A DNA stretch of 64,000 bases from Tubulanus polymorphus. Lineage: Eukaryota > Nemertea > Palaeonemertea > Tubulaniformes > Tubulanidae. Positions 35,936 through 47,994 of this stretch are shown piece by piece. The stretch covers positions 17,737,110 to 17,801,109 of the forward strand of contig NC_134030.1 of the NCBI RefSeq assembly GCF_964204645.1, read 5' to 3'. Position numbers and translations under genes: made by a program. Position 1 is the stretch's first letter. Each line of letters opens with the position of its first letter. The notes beneath the pieces are model-generated. The model saw nothing but the letters and a program-made list of their open reading frames with translations, was not told the origin of the DNA and made no database searches.

Positions 35936-36410
35936 CCTGAATCAGCCATCATTGCAAGTTTAAATTAAGAATATAGCTGCAAAGCAGCGATAACGGGTTT
36001 TCTGCACAGTCTTTGAATCCTGTTCAATGGTTAACACAGTTTTATAAGAGGAAGCTCGACAAACAGTCAATTAGGCCTTCTTGAAACCATGGACAACTGG
36101 ACTTGATGTCCTATTTGACTCTGGAAAATCGACTGTTAGGCGATAATTACTCTTTATGATTTCGACAACATCAGCCATTACTAAACAAGGCTATTAGGAA
36201 ACAGTATCAATGATAGGTTGCCGAAATGGCTCAGCATTATCTCTGAACGAAAACTTGTAGCCGAAATCAACGGAACGCCTCATCTTGGAATAAGTCGGTC
36301 TAACTAGTGGAGTCACGCAAGGAAGTATCCTAAGTCGTCTTCTGTTTAATGTCCTGACAAAAGACATACACAGTACCGGTAATCCAAAATATACCAGACC
36401 GAGTAAATTT
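35936..36410. other. no gene; reverse-transcriptase-like scrap
   Basis: 36290-36350 reads GVTQGSILSRLLFNVL on the plus strand after joining over one base. This recalls the GVPQGSxLGPLLF motif of LINE reverse transcriptases, with the preceding KPRNGTPHLGI region in another frame. It is too decayed to define an element. Confidence 0.4.
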
Positions 36411-36424
36411 CCAAAACGACCTTA

Positions 36425-37205
36425 ACACGCTGTTCGACCAAAAAACTTAATGTTCCGACGAGAAAATCTTGTTCAAATGAAAACAATTCTGTTTGATCGA
36501 ACAATACACTTTTCGTTTGAACCAAAACTTTCTTCATTCTGACAAAAAAATGTGTTCAAATGAAAAGCTGTTATTGTTGAAATGAAAAACTTTTTGTCCC
36601 GGTAAAAAAATTTGGTTGAGCGAAAACAATTTTTTACGAACGAATGTTTGAATGAAAACAATTGGTTTATTAGATATTTTACCATTGAAAAATGTCAAAC
36701 AATTTGGAACTCAAATAAGTTATAATTTAACGGAATGTGATTTTAAACCTTGCATTCCACATTTCAATAATTTCAAATTAGAAATAAGAAATCATAATGG
36801 TTATTTAATTGATTTGAATAACTTTCCTGTGATATATGAATTAGTTATAAGATGTAAAGAGTAATTTTTTCACTATATAAATGAATATAACTGTTTTCTG
36901 TTCGATTGAACGAAATACTTAATACTTTTTTTTCGGAGAAAAAACGTTTTACAATATACTTGTTCGAACGAAAAACTTAATGTTCTGACAAGAAAATTCT
37001 GTGCAAATTAAAACGATTCTGTTCGAACGAACGATTGTTCCAACGAAAAACCTTTCGTTTTGGACAAAAAAAAGTTTGTTCAACTTTGTTCTGACGTTTT
37101 TTTCGAATTGGTTCAATCGAACAGAATATTATTGGTTGGAACGAAATAAATTTTGTTCCGAAAAAGAATTTTCAAGCGAAAGGTCTTTTGAACGAAAAAA
37201 AAAGA
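36425..37205. repeat. degenerate GTTCGAACGAAAA repeats flanking a short ORF
   Basis: Both sides of the ORF at 36652-36864 consist of loosely repeated words (TGTTCGAACGAAAAACTTAA, TTCTGACAAGAAAATTCTG). The segments at about 36433 and 36960 align as direct repeats about 530 bp apart. This suggests an insertion into, or expansion around, a minisatellite. Confidence 0.65.
36652..36864 (+). CDS. virus-like ORF fragment, possible capsid C-terminus
   Basis: An intact 70-codon frame with ATG and TAA. Composition is AT-rich, as in the 23.6-25.2 kb block. The C-terminal half (FKLEIRNHNGYLIDLNNF then VIYELVIR) has the pattern of a terminal jelly-roll strand pair seen in minor capsid (penton-type) proteins of Polinton-like viruses. 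This is a pattern judgement with no alignment behind it. It probably represents only the end of a longer ancestral protein, because the N-terminus starts within repeat sequence. Confidence 0.3.
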   Translation: MKTIGLLDILPLKNVKQFGTQISYNLTECDFKPCIPHFNNFKLEIRNHNGYLIDLNNFPVIYELVIRCKE

Positions 37206-37224
37206 TATTTCTGGGGCTCTGCAG

Positions 37225-37555
37225 TAACTTAAAGCCGGACATAGGTCAGCCTTGTGACGCCATGCGATCCTTGCGTTGCATCGCAAGTTTCGTTGCAAGT
37301 CGGTTGCGATACGATTGTCAGCGACTGTGTGCGACTAGTTTCTGCCAGTCGCAAGAGCCCGTCGGACAGTTGTGACAGTCGTGTCACGTCGCAGAAAGTA
37401 GAACACGTGCGACTCTTTGTGACTGGCGTTGCTGAAAGTCGCAACCTGTCGCAGGGAGAATAGGTCGATGAGTCGTTCGACACAATCGTCGCTGGCGGTC
37501 GCAGTGATTGGTGTCGCAGTGAATCACAAGCCGTCGCAATGACGACCTACGCCCT
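37225..37555. repeat. GTCGCA-rich island
   Basis: A GC-rich island in AT-rich surroundings with more than fifteen GTCGCA / TGCGAC / GTCGTC words in both orientations. Dense subterminal hexamer repeats of this sort occur near ends of some DNA transposons, but no inverted ends are visible. Confidence 0.6.
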
Positions 37556-39700
37556 GCTTAAGTCATTAGGAATTAATGAAATGCAAGTTTCATTTATGAT
37601 GAACAACTCAAATGAAAAGTCTGGCTTATAAAGCTGTCTGCTCAGACGAAATTTTCAAAAAAATCTTCATTTTTGGCAATAAAAATTGATAATTGTGATT
37701 GATCGTTGCAAGTTACAACCAGTTAATCACTTATTAACGTGCATTTTAATAAATCTGATTCCTCCTTTACAGTGAACTTGGCTTTAACCTAATAGAGGCT
37801 ACTAGCCTATGTAGGCCTATGTATATGCGTAGGCCTAACATCCGGACAGACTGGTCGTAGGCCTATTGAATAACAACCCACCTAAATATCGTAAATTTAG
37901 TTTTGAAGTTCAATCCAATGAGTCCGTTAATAAACGCAACAATTATACTGTGTTTGTTTGAGACAGTAAAGCTCATTATCGGTAGGCCTAAAGCCGCGTA
38001 AAACTCGATAAACACTTCAAGCGACACAGCGAACGATCTCCTTTCCCCCACAGCGAACGCTTACTCCGAATGTCAAGTGTGAGTCCAGCATACGGAAAGG
38101 AGTGTGTTATATACTTGTTTTTAGTAAATTCCTTGTGCATTTGACAATGATCGGTATGTACTGTAGGAAATATAGAGTATTGATGGTATTGATATAGAGT
38201 TTGAAGCCCGCGGCCGAATAAAGTAATATATTCTTTTATTTTGATACCTCGTCGACATAACAGCTTTTCTCCGCTATATCTCTTCGACGTGTTTAGTTTA
38301 GGCCTACGATTCCCCGGTACACTAAAGATTTATCTTAGTAAATACACGGTTAATTTGGTAAAGAAAAATAGGTATTGTTAAACTAACTCCTTGAAACCCG
38401 CAGCCAAATCACTGGTAGTAATATATTAATTTGTACTCGATTTGATTCTCACGATGAGGAGAAACTCGCAGCTGATCTCCGGAACGACGATGTAGTGACA
38501 CACGTCGATTCGTCGATGTTTACGGCTCGACAGTGCTTTTAAAATCTAAAGTAGTAAATTTCCAGTGTATCGGTAATATGATTTGATGAGGAAAATGGGC
38601 TATTGTTAAATTTACTGTTTGATGACCGCGGCTGAATGTGAAGTCTGCGGCAATAAATTAGTTCATTTATACTTGAATTGATAATCGGAGTGACAATCGG
38701 CCTGCGGGTTGAAAAACATGTCGCCCCATTGAATGGGGCTAAATTTTCGATGTTTACGGCCCGACAGTGCTTTTGTAACGATGATTCGTGAAAAAAACAC
38801 GCGGAGTATTTGTGTAGATCTCAGTGAGCTGAACGATATCATACGGATTGTATCGAAAACAGCGGCAAGGTAACAAAGCCTTAGTTCTTTTAGTGAAAAT
38901 AGTGTGACATAAAATAATAATAAGAAACACGCGAATCTCAATAGGGTTTTCTGTGATGTAACAGAAAACCCTAATTATGGCTGATCCGATTCTGAGTCAC
39001 TCCGGCTTTATGTCCTATATTTCATATATTTCAATTATCACAAATGTTATACACATTCATTAAATACTACCAGATTAAATTCACATTTCCAAGCTCCAGA
39101 TATTCATCTTACAAAACAACAAAAAGAACGAGTCTATATACTATGCACTATGCACTGAGCGAAGTTTGTATGAGTCGTGGTGGCAGATAATTATACAACA
39201 GTTAGTTGCATGAACAAAGGAATAATTGCCTGATCATGTACACATGGCCCTATAGGCACGAAACTACAATAATATGATACTAATTAGGCCCAAAGCATTA
39301 CGTTACTTTGAATTTCCACTATACTCTATGTTTTTATTCAACAAAAAATGTAATATGTCTTCGACTGAATGTTTTGATAGAAATTGAGCTGAAAATACAC
39401 ACAATTCTCATTTTTGAGTTGCATTAGAACTTTGAATTTACTAGTTCTTTTTAAACCGCACAGTCTATTCAGAAACGCATAGAGTTTAGAAGAGTTTAAT
39501 TGTTTTTTTAAAGCATTGAATGTTCTTTTCCCTGCCGTCTCTCCATAAAACCTAGTCGATGTCTCAGACTAGCAAATCAAGTTATTCAGTCTCTACATAT
39601 TATTATCACACGTTAAAGGCGTTCACCACACACTTTAAACAAACGACGTTTTAAATCTTAAAGGACGAATTAAAATAAAGGTTCATTAATTTTGAAAATG
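37556..39700. other. no gene; loosely repeated ~200-bp phrases
   Basis: A phrase of the type GAAGCCCGCGGCCGAATAAA recurs in weakened form at about 38205, 38395 and 38625, each followed by an AATATATT or AATTAG stretch. No coding signal was accepted. Confidence 0.4.
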
Positions 39701-39707
39701 TATCAAT

Positions 39708-41999
39708 TCTAAATGTTTGATCATACGGAACATTCAATTCAATTATGCTGACGATTTCGAAAAAATTCCATTCGTTCAATTAAAAATAATTCTTTATTGT
39801 TCTTGTTTTTTTTTTAATGAAAACTGCTCCAATAATTACACATTTATACAAATAATTATTTCCAAATTCACTGAGTCACCTGACGTCGGCGAAACAACTA
39901 CCGTACATGCAATGTTCAATGAGGCATGGAGATAAACCTCCTCGGCCCTCAATGCGCATTCATTACGTTGAGGATATTGTGAGGAAAATATTCGCGGGTT
40001 AACACCCAAGACGAATAGTTAGCAAACATTTAAATTGAACAATTAAACATCCAAAGATGCCCGTACCCAGGGGAGCGTTGGGTGCGAACGTACCACTCTC
40101 TCCCACAAAATATGTCAGAGAAGATTTCTTGATATCACGTCTCTCTTCTCTTGTTTTATATGAAATATTCACTAAGATCTGGCCAGAAATGCATCTAAAA
40201 CATTTCCATTTTCAAGGGCTTCGCGTCTGCGGCGTTCGCAGGCGCCATCCAACGCAATCAAATAAGTACCACCTAGCTCTCTTAATACGCATCCAGGAAG
40301 AAAGCCACTAAATATTTAGATGGATATATGAAAGCTGTGGGTACTGGAGTGTGTAATGGGTAGTGTAGTGTGATCTGTGTGCATTTTGGTGGCCAGCACA
40401 CAGATCACATTGTTCATTGGGGTTTAGTCCAGGACTCGCGAGATTTTCAACAACACGGAAGTAACGTGTAATAAATGATGACTTGAATTGCATGACTACC
40501 TACCACCCCTCATTATTGTTGGAAAACTAAACGTTCCGCACTGACTAAAAATTAGTAATAATCAATAACATTTTAGAAATGGCCAGAATTTTAACTTCTA
40601 TCTCATTTTTATTTTACAATTGCGATTGGTATAATGTTTTTTTTAAACGGCCGTTAAGGCTTCATGTTTCGTCTGCAATTCACTGCAAATAGTTACTCAA
40701 CTACGCACATTTCAGTGTTTTTAACTTATTGCACAGAGTGCAGTGTTCTTCCGTGTGAGCCGTGCATATAGCTTTAGAGAAGGAAATGGAAAGATAAGAC
40801 TTAGCCAAATGGAAGGATAAGAGTATTATTTGAAAAGCGAAAAAGGGAAACAGTTGAGATTTTGGGAGAGATGCTTAGCTAAGGGGTTGGTAAATTTGCA
40901 GCAGTTCGATTCGTAGTCGGCGGTTAGAGTTACGTAATTCATGTATCGCTGAGACATCACATATAAATCTATGTTTGATGTGGAAAACCGATTTTGGTGT
41001 TCACCATCGAACCAGTAAACCCTTTGTTAGCTCGGTGATCTCTTAATGATCATTGCGGAGCGGTGGCTAAAGTTTTTGTCCAAATGTATTACAGGGATCG
41101 CGTTTGAGGCTATAATTATACAAAGGTTAAATGTGTGAGAAAGAGAAAAAAACTTTTAAAAAGTGAAATTTACAATTTTTCAACAACCACGATATCTAAG
41201 AAAAGTGGCTTCCTGATGATGATTAATCAAATTGAAAAACAAAATCTAAATTTACCGAAATGAAAGTTAATTTTACTTACGCGTTGATAAATTATGAAGC
41301 AACAATTTATCGACGTATGTTGTAGATATCAGAAATCACAGCTATAACTGATGGGAATTTTACCCGTATTTTTCTCGAGCGGGAAAGAACATGCTCCTGC
41401 GCAGAAATCCACCTGTTTGCGAGTGGCTTCGGCGAAATTTTTACTCCGGATTTATTTTTAAAACACAATATCGAATATGCTTGGTGCATTCGATATACAC
41501 GTATGCGCGGTAAAGAACAGCTGTTGTATTTGAGATTGGTAAAATTCTGCCCCGAGTTGGTGTCAAAAACTGAGTAACAGTTTGTGAATGATAAGACTGG
41601 CTCCTACTGCGGTAAATTGAGACTGGTAAAATGTTAGTTTTCAAATACTACCAAGTGAGAATTTTGTGAAAGTTGGATCTGGTAAAATACCTATAAACTG
41701 AGTAGGGTTTCAGAATGCAGTGAAATTTTTCTCTTACTGCAGTAAAACACTATATTTTCTAAATGCACAAGACTGTAACTATATTGTAGAATGATATGCA
41801 GTATGCCTATACTGGTAAAGGTAGATCAGTATTGCAATATCAAACACAGTGGAAAACCATTCGTTTGTGTTTGACGTCAACTCGGCGCATAACGGAATAA
41901 ACATGAGATGTTCTTCATTGATAAAAGCAGATTCTACAAAATCTTTTTGAAATACAAAAAACTTAAACTAATTCGTAAGTTAGATGATATGCCCGAGCG
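39708..41999. repeat. paralogous block A
   Basis: Segments match block B (52312-57085) in the same order and orientation. 39712-39783 matches 52319-52390; 39812-40290 matches 53907-54590; 40806-41999 matches 55778-57080. The copies differ by many substitutions and by insertions, for example about 118 bp near 56455 in block B and about 36 bp near 54486. The last match stops at GAGCGTATA, exactly where block A's compound microsatellite begins. Confidence 0.8.
40565..40715. repeat. direct repeat left of transporter gene
   Basis: AATAACATTTTAGAAATGG through AAACGGCCGTTAAGGCTTCA to CACATTTCAGTGTTTT is repeated at 44703-44835. The two copies bracket a 4-kb interval with the transporter. Confidence 0.75.
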
Positions 42000-42196
<197 letters not shown>

Positions 42197-42799
42197 GAAA
42201 TATGTGAGATATGACGACTTTATTCATAATAATTTGGATTTTTGTTCAGTTTTCTATTCTCTTGCCGGTTTCTTTTTTTCTTTTCGTTTTGTAACATTCA
42301 TTATATTTCTTCCCTACTGCTATATCATAACAACTTATGAATATACATTTAAATTATGTGATTTTTGTCATAGAAAACGGGGAGGCAATCGATTTAAATC
42401 CCACCACGTCAGCAGAAGCTACACCGACCGTTTTGTACGGAAAAAGCCCAGATGTTACGAAAGCACAAAAGCATCTCCATGCGTATTCAAATTGACCAGC
42501 TCGCTCCAATTCTTTTATCCCAGATGCCAACGTTGAACTTGAGGACATGTCCGGGTAATGGCGAAATGCCAACACCATGCACATCTGCATATTAGATACC
42601 ACGGACTTTTCTAACAGGCCGACATGATGATGTATGACGGCACAGCCGGGCGGTTTTGAGAGCATGATAATGTAACAGCGTGACGGATTTGAATGAAACA
42701 CGCGCGTCGCGGAAAGCGTGTCTCTCCACGTGTGACGCGCATACAGGTCACTACCATATGAGCGTGGATGTTTCTGTAAACTTGCATTAAGAATTCGCT

Positions 42800-44146
42800 A
42801 TGACTGTTTCTGCTGAAAGTTGGTTTAATTCGTTTCGCAGTTCGAAACTTCTCGTCAAAATCATCACGTTCGTCGCCTTGTTGCTGCACACTTTGACGAC
42901 GTCGACGATCGTGCCTCTTCTACCGCCCATGCTGGTTAAAATAGGGAGAACTCCGACCGGCGGCAACGCTTCATCTTTCGATTCGTTCGGCGCTAGCGAC
43001 ATCTACGCGCGCAACCTTACAGAAATTAGTAACTTTTCGGGTGCGTTGGGCTACATCGTTTCGGCGCGGTGGATCGCCGATTTTCTATTCACGATAGTGA
43101 CCGGGTTTCTAGTGGATAGATTCGGTAACCGATGGCCCATGCTAGTCGGGGTACTGTTCAACATGACCTCTATATTCGGATACGCGTTTGTGCCGAATAT
43201 CGCGAGTCTGATCGTATTCCGCGTTTTACAGGGAATCGGCGCCAGTTTGACTTACGTGTCCAGTTTAGCGCTGATAAGCGAAACTTTTCAAGACGATTCC
43301 GAACGAAATAAGGCGTTAAGCCAAGTTTTTCTAGGATATACTGTCGGGCTACTACTAGGTTACGCAGTCGGGCCTATACTGTTCAGATTCACTAATTTGA
43401 TGGTGCCATTTTTATTACTAGGCGTGCTCGCTTCCGTCGACGGACTTCTGAGAATACTAAAACCAACCGATGACACTAATACGCGTCAAGATGCCAAAAA
43501 TGTGAAAATTTCAAAATATTGCGTCATTTTATTTGAACCATACATCCTGGCCGGTTTGATTTGTAATCTTTCGTTGTTTTTCGGACTCGGTATTTACCTA
43601 GCTACGGGCGCTGATTGGATGATTTACCACCTGCGAGCCGACATGTGGCAAATTGGGCTAGTTTTATTTATTAGTTTGTTGTTTATGATTTTAGGTGACC
43701 TACTCGCCGGTTGGTACAGTTTAAAGTACCAATGGGCGTGGCTTATTATAGCCTTGTGGTTATACGCATCTGGTATGGCGATCTACCCGGCATGCACTTC
43801 AATATGGCACGTGATCGGGACGGAAGGACTAGCCCGATTCGGAATAGGTATAGGACTGTGTTGCATCAATTCGCTTCTAGCCCGTGTAACCGATTTACGA
43901 TTCGGTAACGCCACCTATGGAGTGACTTTCGGACTGTTCGCGGCTACTGTCGACCTTGGGTCCATATTAGGGTCGCTTTTTGGTGGATTTTTGGTTGACA
44001 AAATGACATTCGACTGGCTGTACCGAGCCGAGGCTATTTTCGTATTTTTGGCGTCTTTCAGCGCTTTAATCTATCGTAAGATGCCCGCAGCAGTAAAAGA
44101 CACTGGAAAATATGAAAAATTCCCAGCTGGCGAGAATTGCGACTAG
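42800..44146 (+). CDS. SLC18-type MFS transporter, intronless
   Basis: 448 residues in one uninterrupted exon, which is about the usual length for SLC18 family members. Twelve hydrophobic segments are apparent. MFS signatures are clear: helix 1 FVALLLHTLTTSTIVPLLPP; a luminal loop with N-x-S/T sites; the loop 2-3 motif GFLVDRFGNRWPM; and RVLQGIGASLTYVSSLALI in helix 4-5, followed by DDSERNKAL. These match the vesicular amine transporter group (SLC18A/B), which exchanges amines for protons across vesicle membranes. The helix 1 aspartate that binds amine in VMATs (ALLLD) is His here, so classical monoamine transport is doubtful; SLC18B1-like polyamine transport is an alternative. A second acidic residue remains in helix 10 (ATVDLGS). 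Start chosen as the only ATG before helix 1. Lack of introns suggests a retrocopy or lineage-specific expansion. Short direct repeats flank it. Confidence 0.9.
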   Translation: MTVSAESWFNSFRSSKLLVKIITFVALLLHTLTTSTIVPLLPPMLVKIGRTPTGGNASSFDSFGASDIYARNLTEISNFSGALGYIVSARWIADFLFTIVTGFLVDRFGNRWPMLVGVLFNMTSIFGYAFVPNIASLIVFRVLQGIGASLTYVSSLALISETFQDDSERNKALSQVFLGYTVGLLLGYAVGPILFRFTNLMVPFLLLGVLASVDGLLRILKPTDDTNTRQDAKNVKISKYCVILFEPYILAGLICNLSLFFGLGIYLATGADWMIYHLRADMWQIGLVLFISLLFMILGDLLAGWYSLKYQWAWLIIALWLYASGMAIYPACTSIWHVIGTEGLARFGIGIGLCCINSLLARVTDLRFGNATYGVTFGLFAATVDLGSILGSLFGGFLVDKMTFDWLYRAEAIFVFLASFSALIYRKMPAAVKDTGKYEKFPAGENCD

Positions 44147-44702
44147 AACCACGTCACAAACGTTATCATTCACCTAGTGCTGGTGTGGCAAGTGAGGATC
44201 CACCAGGTGTCGCTAGTGTGCAGTAAAATATTACTTACTGCGGCAATAGACGATTCCGCCTGTGGCAATTAAGCATCCACCAGGTGTCGCTTATGTGTCC
44301 AAACGATAACAGTATGTACTAACCTCAACATTTTGGCAACTCTCCAATAAAAAAACGATACAATAGCCACGATCATTGAAGCGTTTTTGGCCCGGAACAA
44401 CTGTTCCCATGGGTGCAAAATGGTTCCGTTTCTGTTTGGCCCGACCAAAAATGTCGGACCGTTGCTAGCCGCCATTTTGTTAGAGTACTTTTGTCATTTT
44501 TTTCTCCTTTCCAAAAACTATTTGTGATGCGTGTTTTATCATATTTCATCTGTCCCTGGATGGATTTTGACAGTTTTAGCAACATTCAAACCGTATGAAT
44601 CTCTCCTTTTCAGTTATGTAGAATCAAATCCTCAAACTTCCAACAATGCGACATTAGTGCGATATAAATATCGGTGGTTAGTTTTTGAACAACACACATT
44701 AG

Positions 44703-44835
44703 TAATAACATTTTAGAAATGGTCAGAATTTTAAATTGCGATTGGTATATTTTTTTTAAACGGCCGTTAAGGCTTCATGTTTCGTCTGCAATTCACTGCA
44801 AATAGTTACGCAACTACGCACATTTCAGTGTTTTG
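44703..44835. repeat. direct repeat right of transporter gene
   Basis: Partner of 40565-40715, with a shorter T run and a missing segment of about 25 bp. See that entry. Confidence 0.75.
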
Positions 44836-46150
44836 GCAGCTTTACACTCAATCGGCACCGTTCGTGACTAGCTTCACTGCGGAATTATCATTAATTAACA
44901 TCGCCATATCACATCATAAACTTATATTAGGCCTTAAAACCCTAACAGCCGAAATAATTAAAATGCACACACGATTTCTATCATTGAAGATTGAGAGAGT
45001 GGCCATGTTTGTGTTCTGCTGCTTCGCGTAAATCCCGCGCGGTGGCGCATCCGCGCGGAGTGGGGCCGATACTAGGATTCCAGGATTCTAAGGAGGGGGT
45101 GCACAAATCCACATATGGGGTCCTCCCCCAGTAAATTTTTGAAAATTAGACGATCAAATCATGACGCGTTCTGGGCACGATCAGAGTACGATTTAACTCG
45201 CAATTTGAAGAGTGATTTTCACAACTTTCATGAACGATCTAGGACTGCCGTAAAAAGCGCTGGTAATTATAAACGACGACATCAGTTTACGCATTTTCAG
45301 GGATTTTTCGCATGCTTGTCTTCGTTCTCACGAAAAGGTCAGTCCGTAAAAATTAGCGAGGACTTTAGGGGGATGCACGTGCCCCCTGTGCACCCACTGG
45401 ATCCGCCGCTGGCCACGATCACACGGTTGTATTTAGCATGGAAGAACCGTTCACGCGAGTTCCGAATGGGCCTGATTGGCTGGAACAAAAGTGGGACCAG
45501 GCCTGAGCCATAGCATTCTAGCAAGGGTCAAATGATTGAATATTGATTAGTTTGTCACGGCATTGTTTGATATCGGGTGAGCGATGGACGCGCTACCTAA
45601 ATCGGCACGGGCTTAGTTTGATTCGACGGTTCTGATCTGGGGCAAATCGCCTCCGTGTGATCGCGGCTAACATATCGAATATTCAACAGTTGTTAAACGT
45701 TCTGTTATAGGTAAAAGTAGTAATGTATAGCAAGTGTAAGGAAGTAGCTTTTATACGATTTAATGCTCAAGGAAATGATAAAATCACTTGGTTCGACGTG
45801 ACGAAAATCATAAACAGTTCATGGACGGATTTAACAGCAACAACTGCACTAAGTTCTTATATGAAAACAGTGTTTAGCATCGATGGAAAGGGAGTAACCT
45901 GAAATTATTAACAAATTTCCAAAAAATTCTAACAATCGACGAAACACTCACAATGTAAGCGTGGAGATACATCGAAATTCGAAATAATTCGCAATGATTC
46001 CTTGGGCTAATCTCTTCGACATTTCGACAATATCCCGTTGCTATCATCTGTTGGTCATCCTTGGTGACTAACTATTTGGATATAGTCGAAACAATGGCAT
46101 AAACTACTAGCTCAAGGAAACATTTCAGACTCTCTCTAAACTTCATTGCT
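44836..46150. other. no gene accepted
   Basis: 45050-45420 contains typical repeat-like phrases (GGGGGATGCACGTGCCCCCT, GGATCCGCCGCTGGC). The frame at 45115-45513 lacks any domain and is rejected. Confidence 0.45.
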
Positions 46151-46158
46151 ATCGCGGT

Positions 46159-46936
46159 CACAGGGGTTTGGCGATCGGCTTGGATTTTATTTCCGGGTTG
46201 TTGATAATCTCGCGAGAATGGCGCTAAATATGAACTGCAAATAAATTCAAAATATCATAGAAATACCTTGTGTTTATATTGTTTATTTATCCGCTATTAA
46301 GTTCCGATAAACAATTGGTCGTTAAGGATCATCATCAGACAGTCGTCACGCTTTACTATATAAAATAACAAGGGATGAAACGCAGTTCAATTCGTGCCAG
46401 CCAGAAAGTTGGGACAGTCACGTGACAGTCGCGCTTCTTATTTGAATGAATGCAAACCCGAAGCATCTAAGATGGAAACTATGATACGAAAAATATTTGA
46501 GAATAACTTACATTCAAATGCAATTTTTTTTTATGAATTATATATTTGATCATAATTTATTCTTTATAAGTTATTAATTTCATATGAATCATCATCTGAC
46601 AATTGATATCAGTCTGTGAATATGTTAACTTTTCATGTTAAAGTTTTAAATGTGATGACATCATCAGAATGTCACGTGACTGTCCCAACTTTCTGGCTGG
46701 TACAACTCTGAAGGCGTTTCATCCCTTGTGATTTTATATAGTAGCGTGACGACCGTCTGATAATGATTCTTAACGACCAATTGTTTATCGAAACTTTATA
46801 GCGGATAAATAAACAATATAAACACAAGGTATTTCCGTGATATTTTGAATTTATTCGTAGTTCATATTTAGCGCCATTCTCGCGAGATTGTCAACAACCC
46901 GGAAATAAAATCCAAGCCCATCGCCAAACCCCTGTG
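46159..46936. mobile_element. hAT-type foldback MITE with 8-bp target duplication
   Basis: Long terminal inverted repeats of about 280 bp start CACAGGGGTTTGGCGAT and enclose a unique centre of about 230 bp. The element is flanked by a perfect direct repeat ATCGCGGT (46151-46158 and 46937-46944). An 8-bp target duplication with CA-G-GG-type ends is diagnostic of the hAT superfamily. No transposase. The arms differ at scattered sites, so the insertion is not brand new, yet the target duplication is intact. Confidence 0.92.
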
Positions 46937-46944
46937 ATCGCGGT

Positions 46945-47990
46945 ATCTATTATTATTGATGGGGTACCGGCAACGCTACTGTGGCAAGTGAGGATTCCGC
47001 TTGGTGGTTCGCTAGTGGCCCTGTGTAAATAATAAAAAAAAACTTACTTCAGCATCGGTTTTTCGTGTATAATTAAGCCTTTTATTTAAGAAATCGCAAA
47101 ACCTGGTATGAGCACATATACATTGTGCAATATGCCAACCGGCTTGATTAGTTCATACAACTGCCACCAGGGGATTGTGAAATCACCGTATTCGTTACCC
47201 TCAAAGCTTTGATTTAGTACATCTGAGTACTTTGTACGTATAGTAGTCATCATATCCGGGAAATGTGTTGACCCCTAGGTGGCGCTCCTTTTTCGAATTC
47301 AATTTCGTAAACTGATGAGACTGATTTCGACGAAATCTGTGTACGGTTCCAAGTACTACATTTAAACCAGCAAGGCAGAAAACCCATTATCGCTGCTTTG
47401 CAGCTACATTTTCACTGATTTTAGCGTCGCTTATGACTTAAATGGGAGCTCATGGAGAAAATCATCTCATACGCCCAATGTCACCATTGGGCTTCTATAC
47501 ATTAACACGTATTGCAACCATGCTAAACGTTATAAAGCCTTTACTACTAGGAAAATCACAATCATGCCACATGTACCCCCCCCCCCTCACCCCTGATGAA
47601 AAACCCCTGGGTCCGCACTGGGGAGATTCCTGGTCGTGGCCGAAAAACGTCATCAGTATGTGTGTAGGTATAAATATCGAATTACCATTTCAAACTCGCA
47701 GGAATAACTGATGACGTTGTTTCTGATATAACTGTTACTAACTTATCTATGATGGACCGATAGGTATATATTGCTTTATCAAATAAGGCGCCATCAAATT
47801 ATTCCTTGTTTCCTAATATTTAGTCCGCATAGGTAAATTTCTTTGCGCTGAAACAATATGGTGGTTGCACAAATGACAGGATTTGGATGGTGTTGATAAA
47901 TGGTCCCGATACACGACCTCCTGGAAAGACGTGTGCATATGATCACGAGTATGGCGCTCTGCCTTACTTCCTCTATTCACCTAGTAACTC
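46945..47990. other. no gene seen
   Basis: 46978-47010 shares GTGGCAAGTGAGGATTCCGC with 44187-44200 downstream of the transporter. A C run is at 47575-47586. Nothing else is recognised. Confidence 0.45.
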
Positions 47991-47994
47991 ATTG

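Noticed and set aside
45115-45513. 132-codon plus-strand frame
   Set aside because: Overlaps repeat-like phrases, has no domain, and an overlapping minus-strand frame is equally open.
46320-46345. Hammerhead-like CTGATGATGAT on the minus strand within the hAT element
   Set aside because: The segment before GAAC cannot form stem II; it is part of the terminal inverted repeat.
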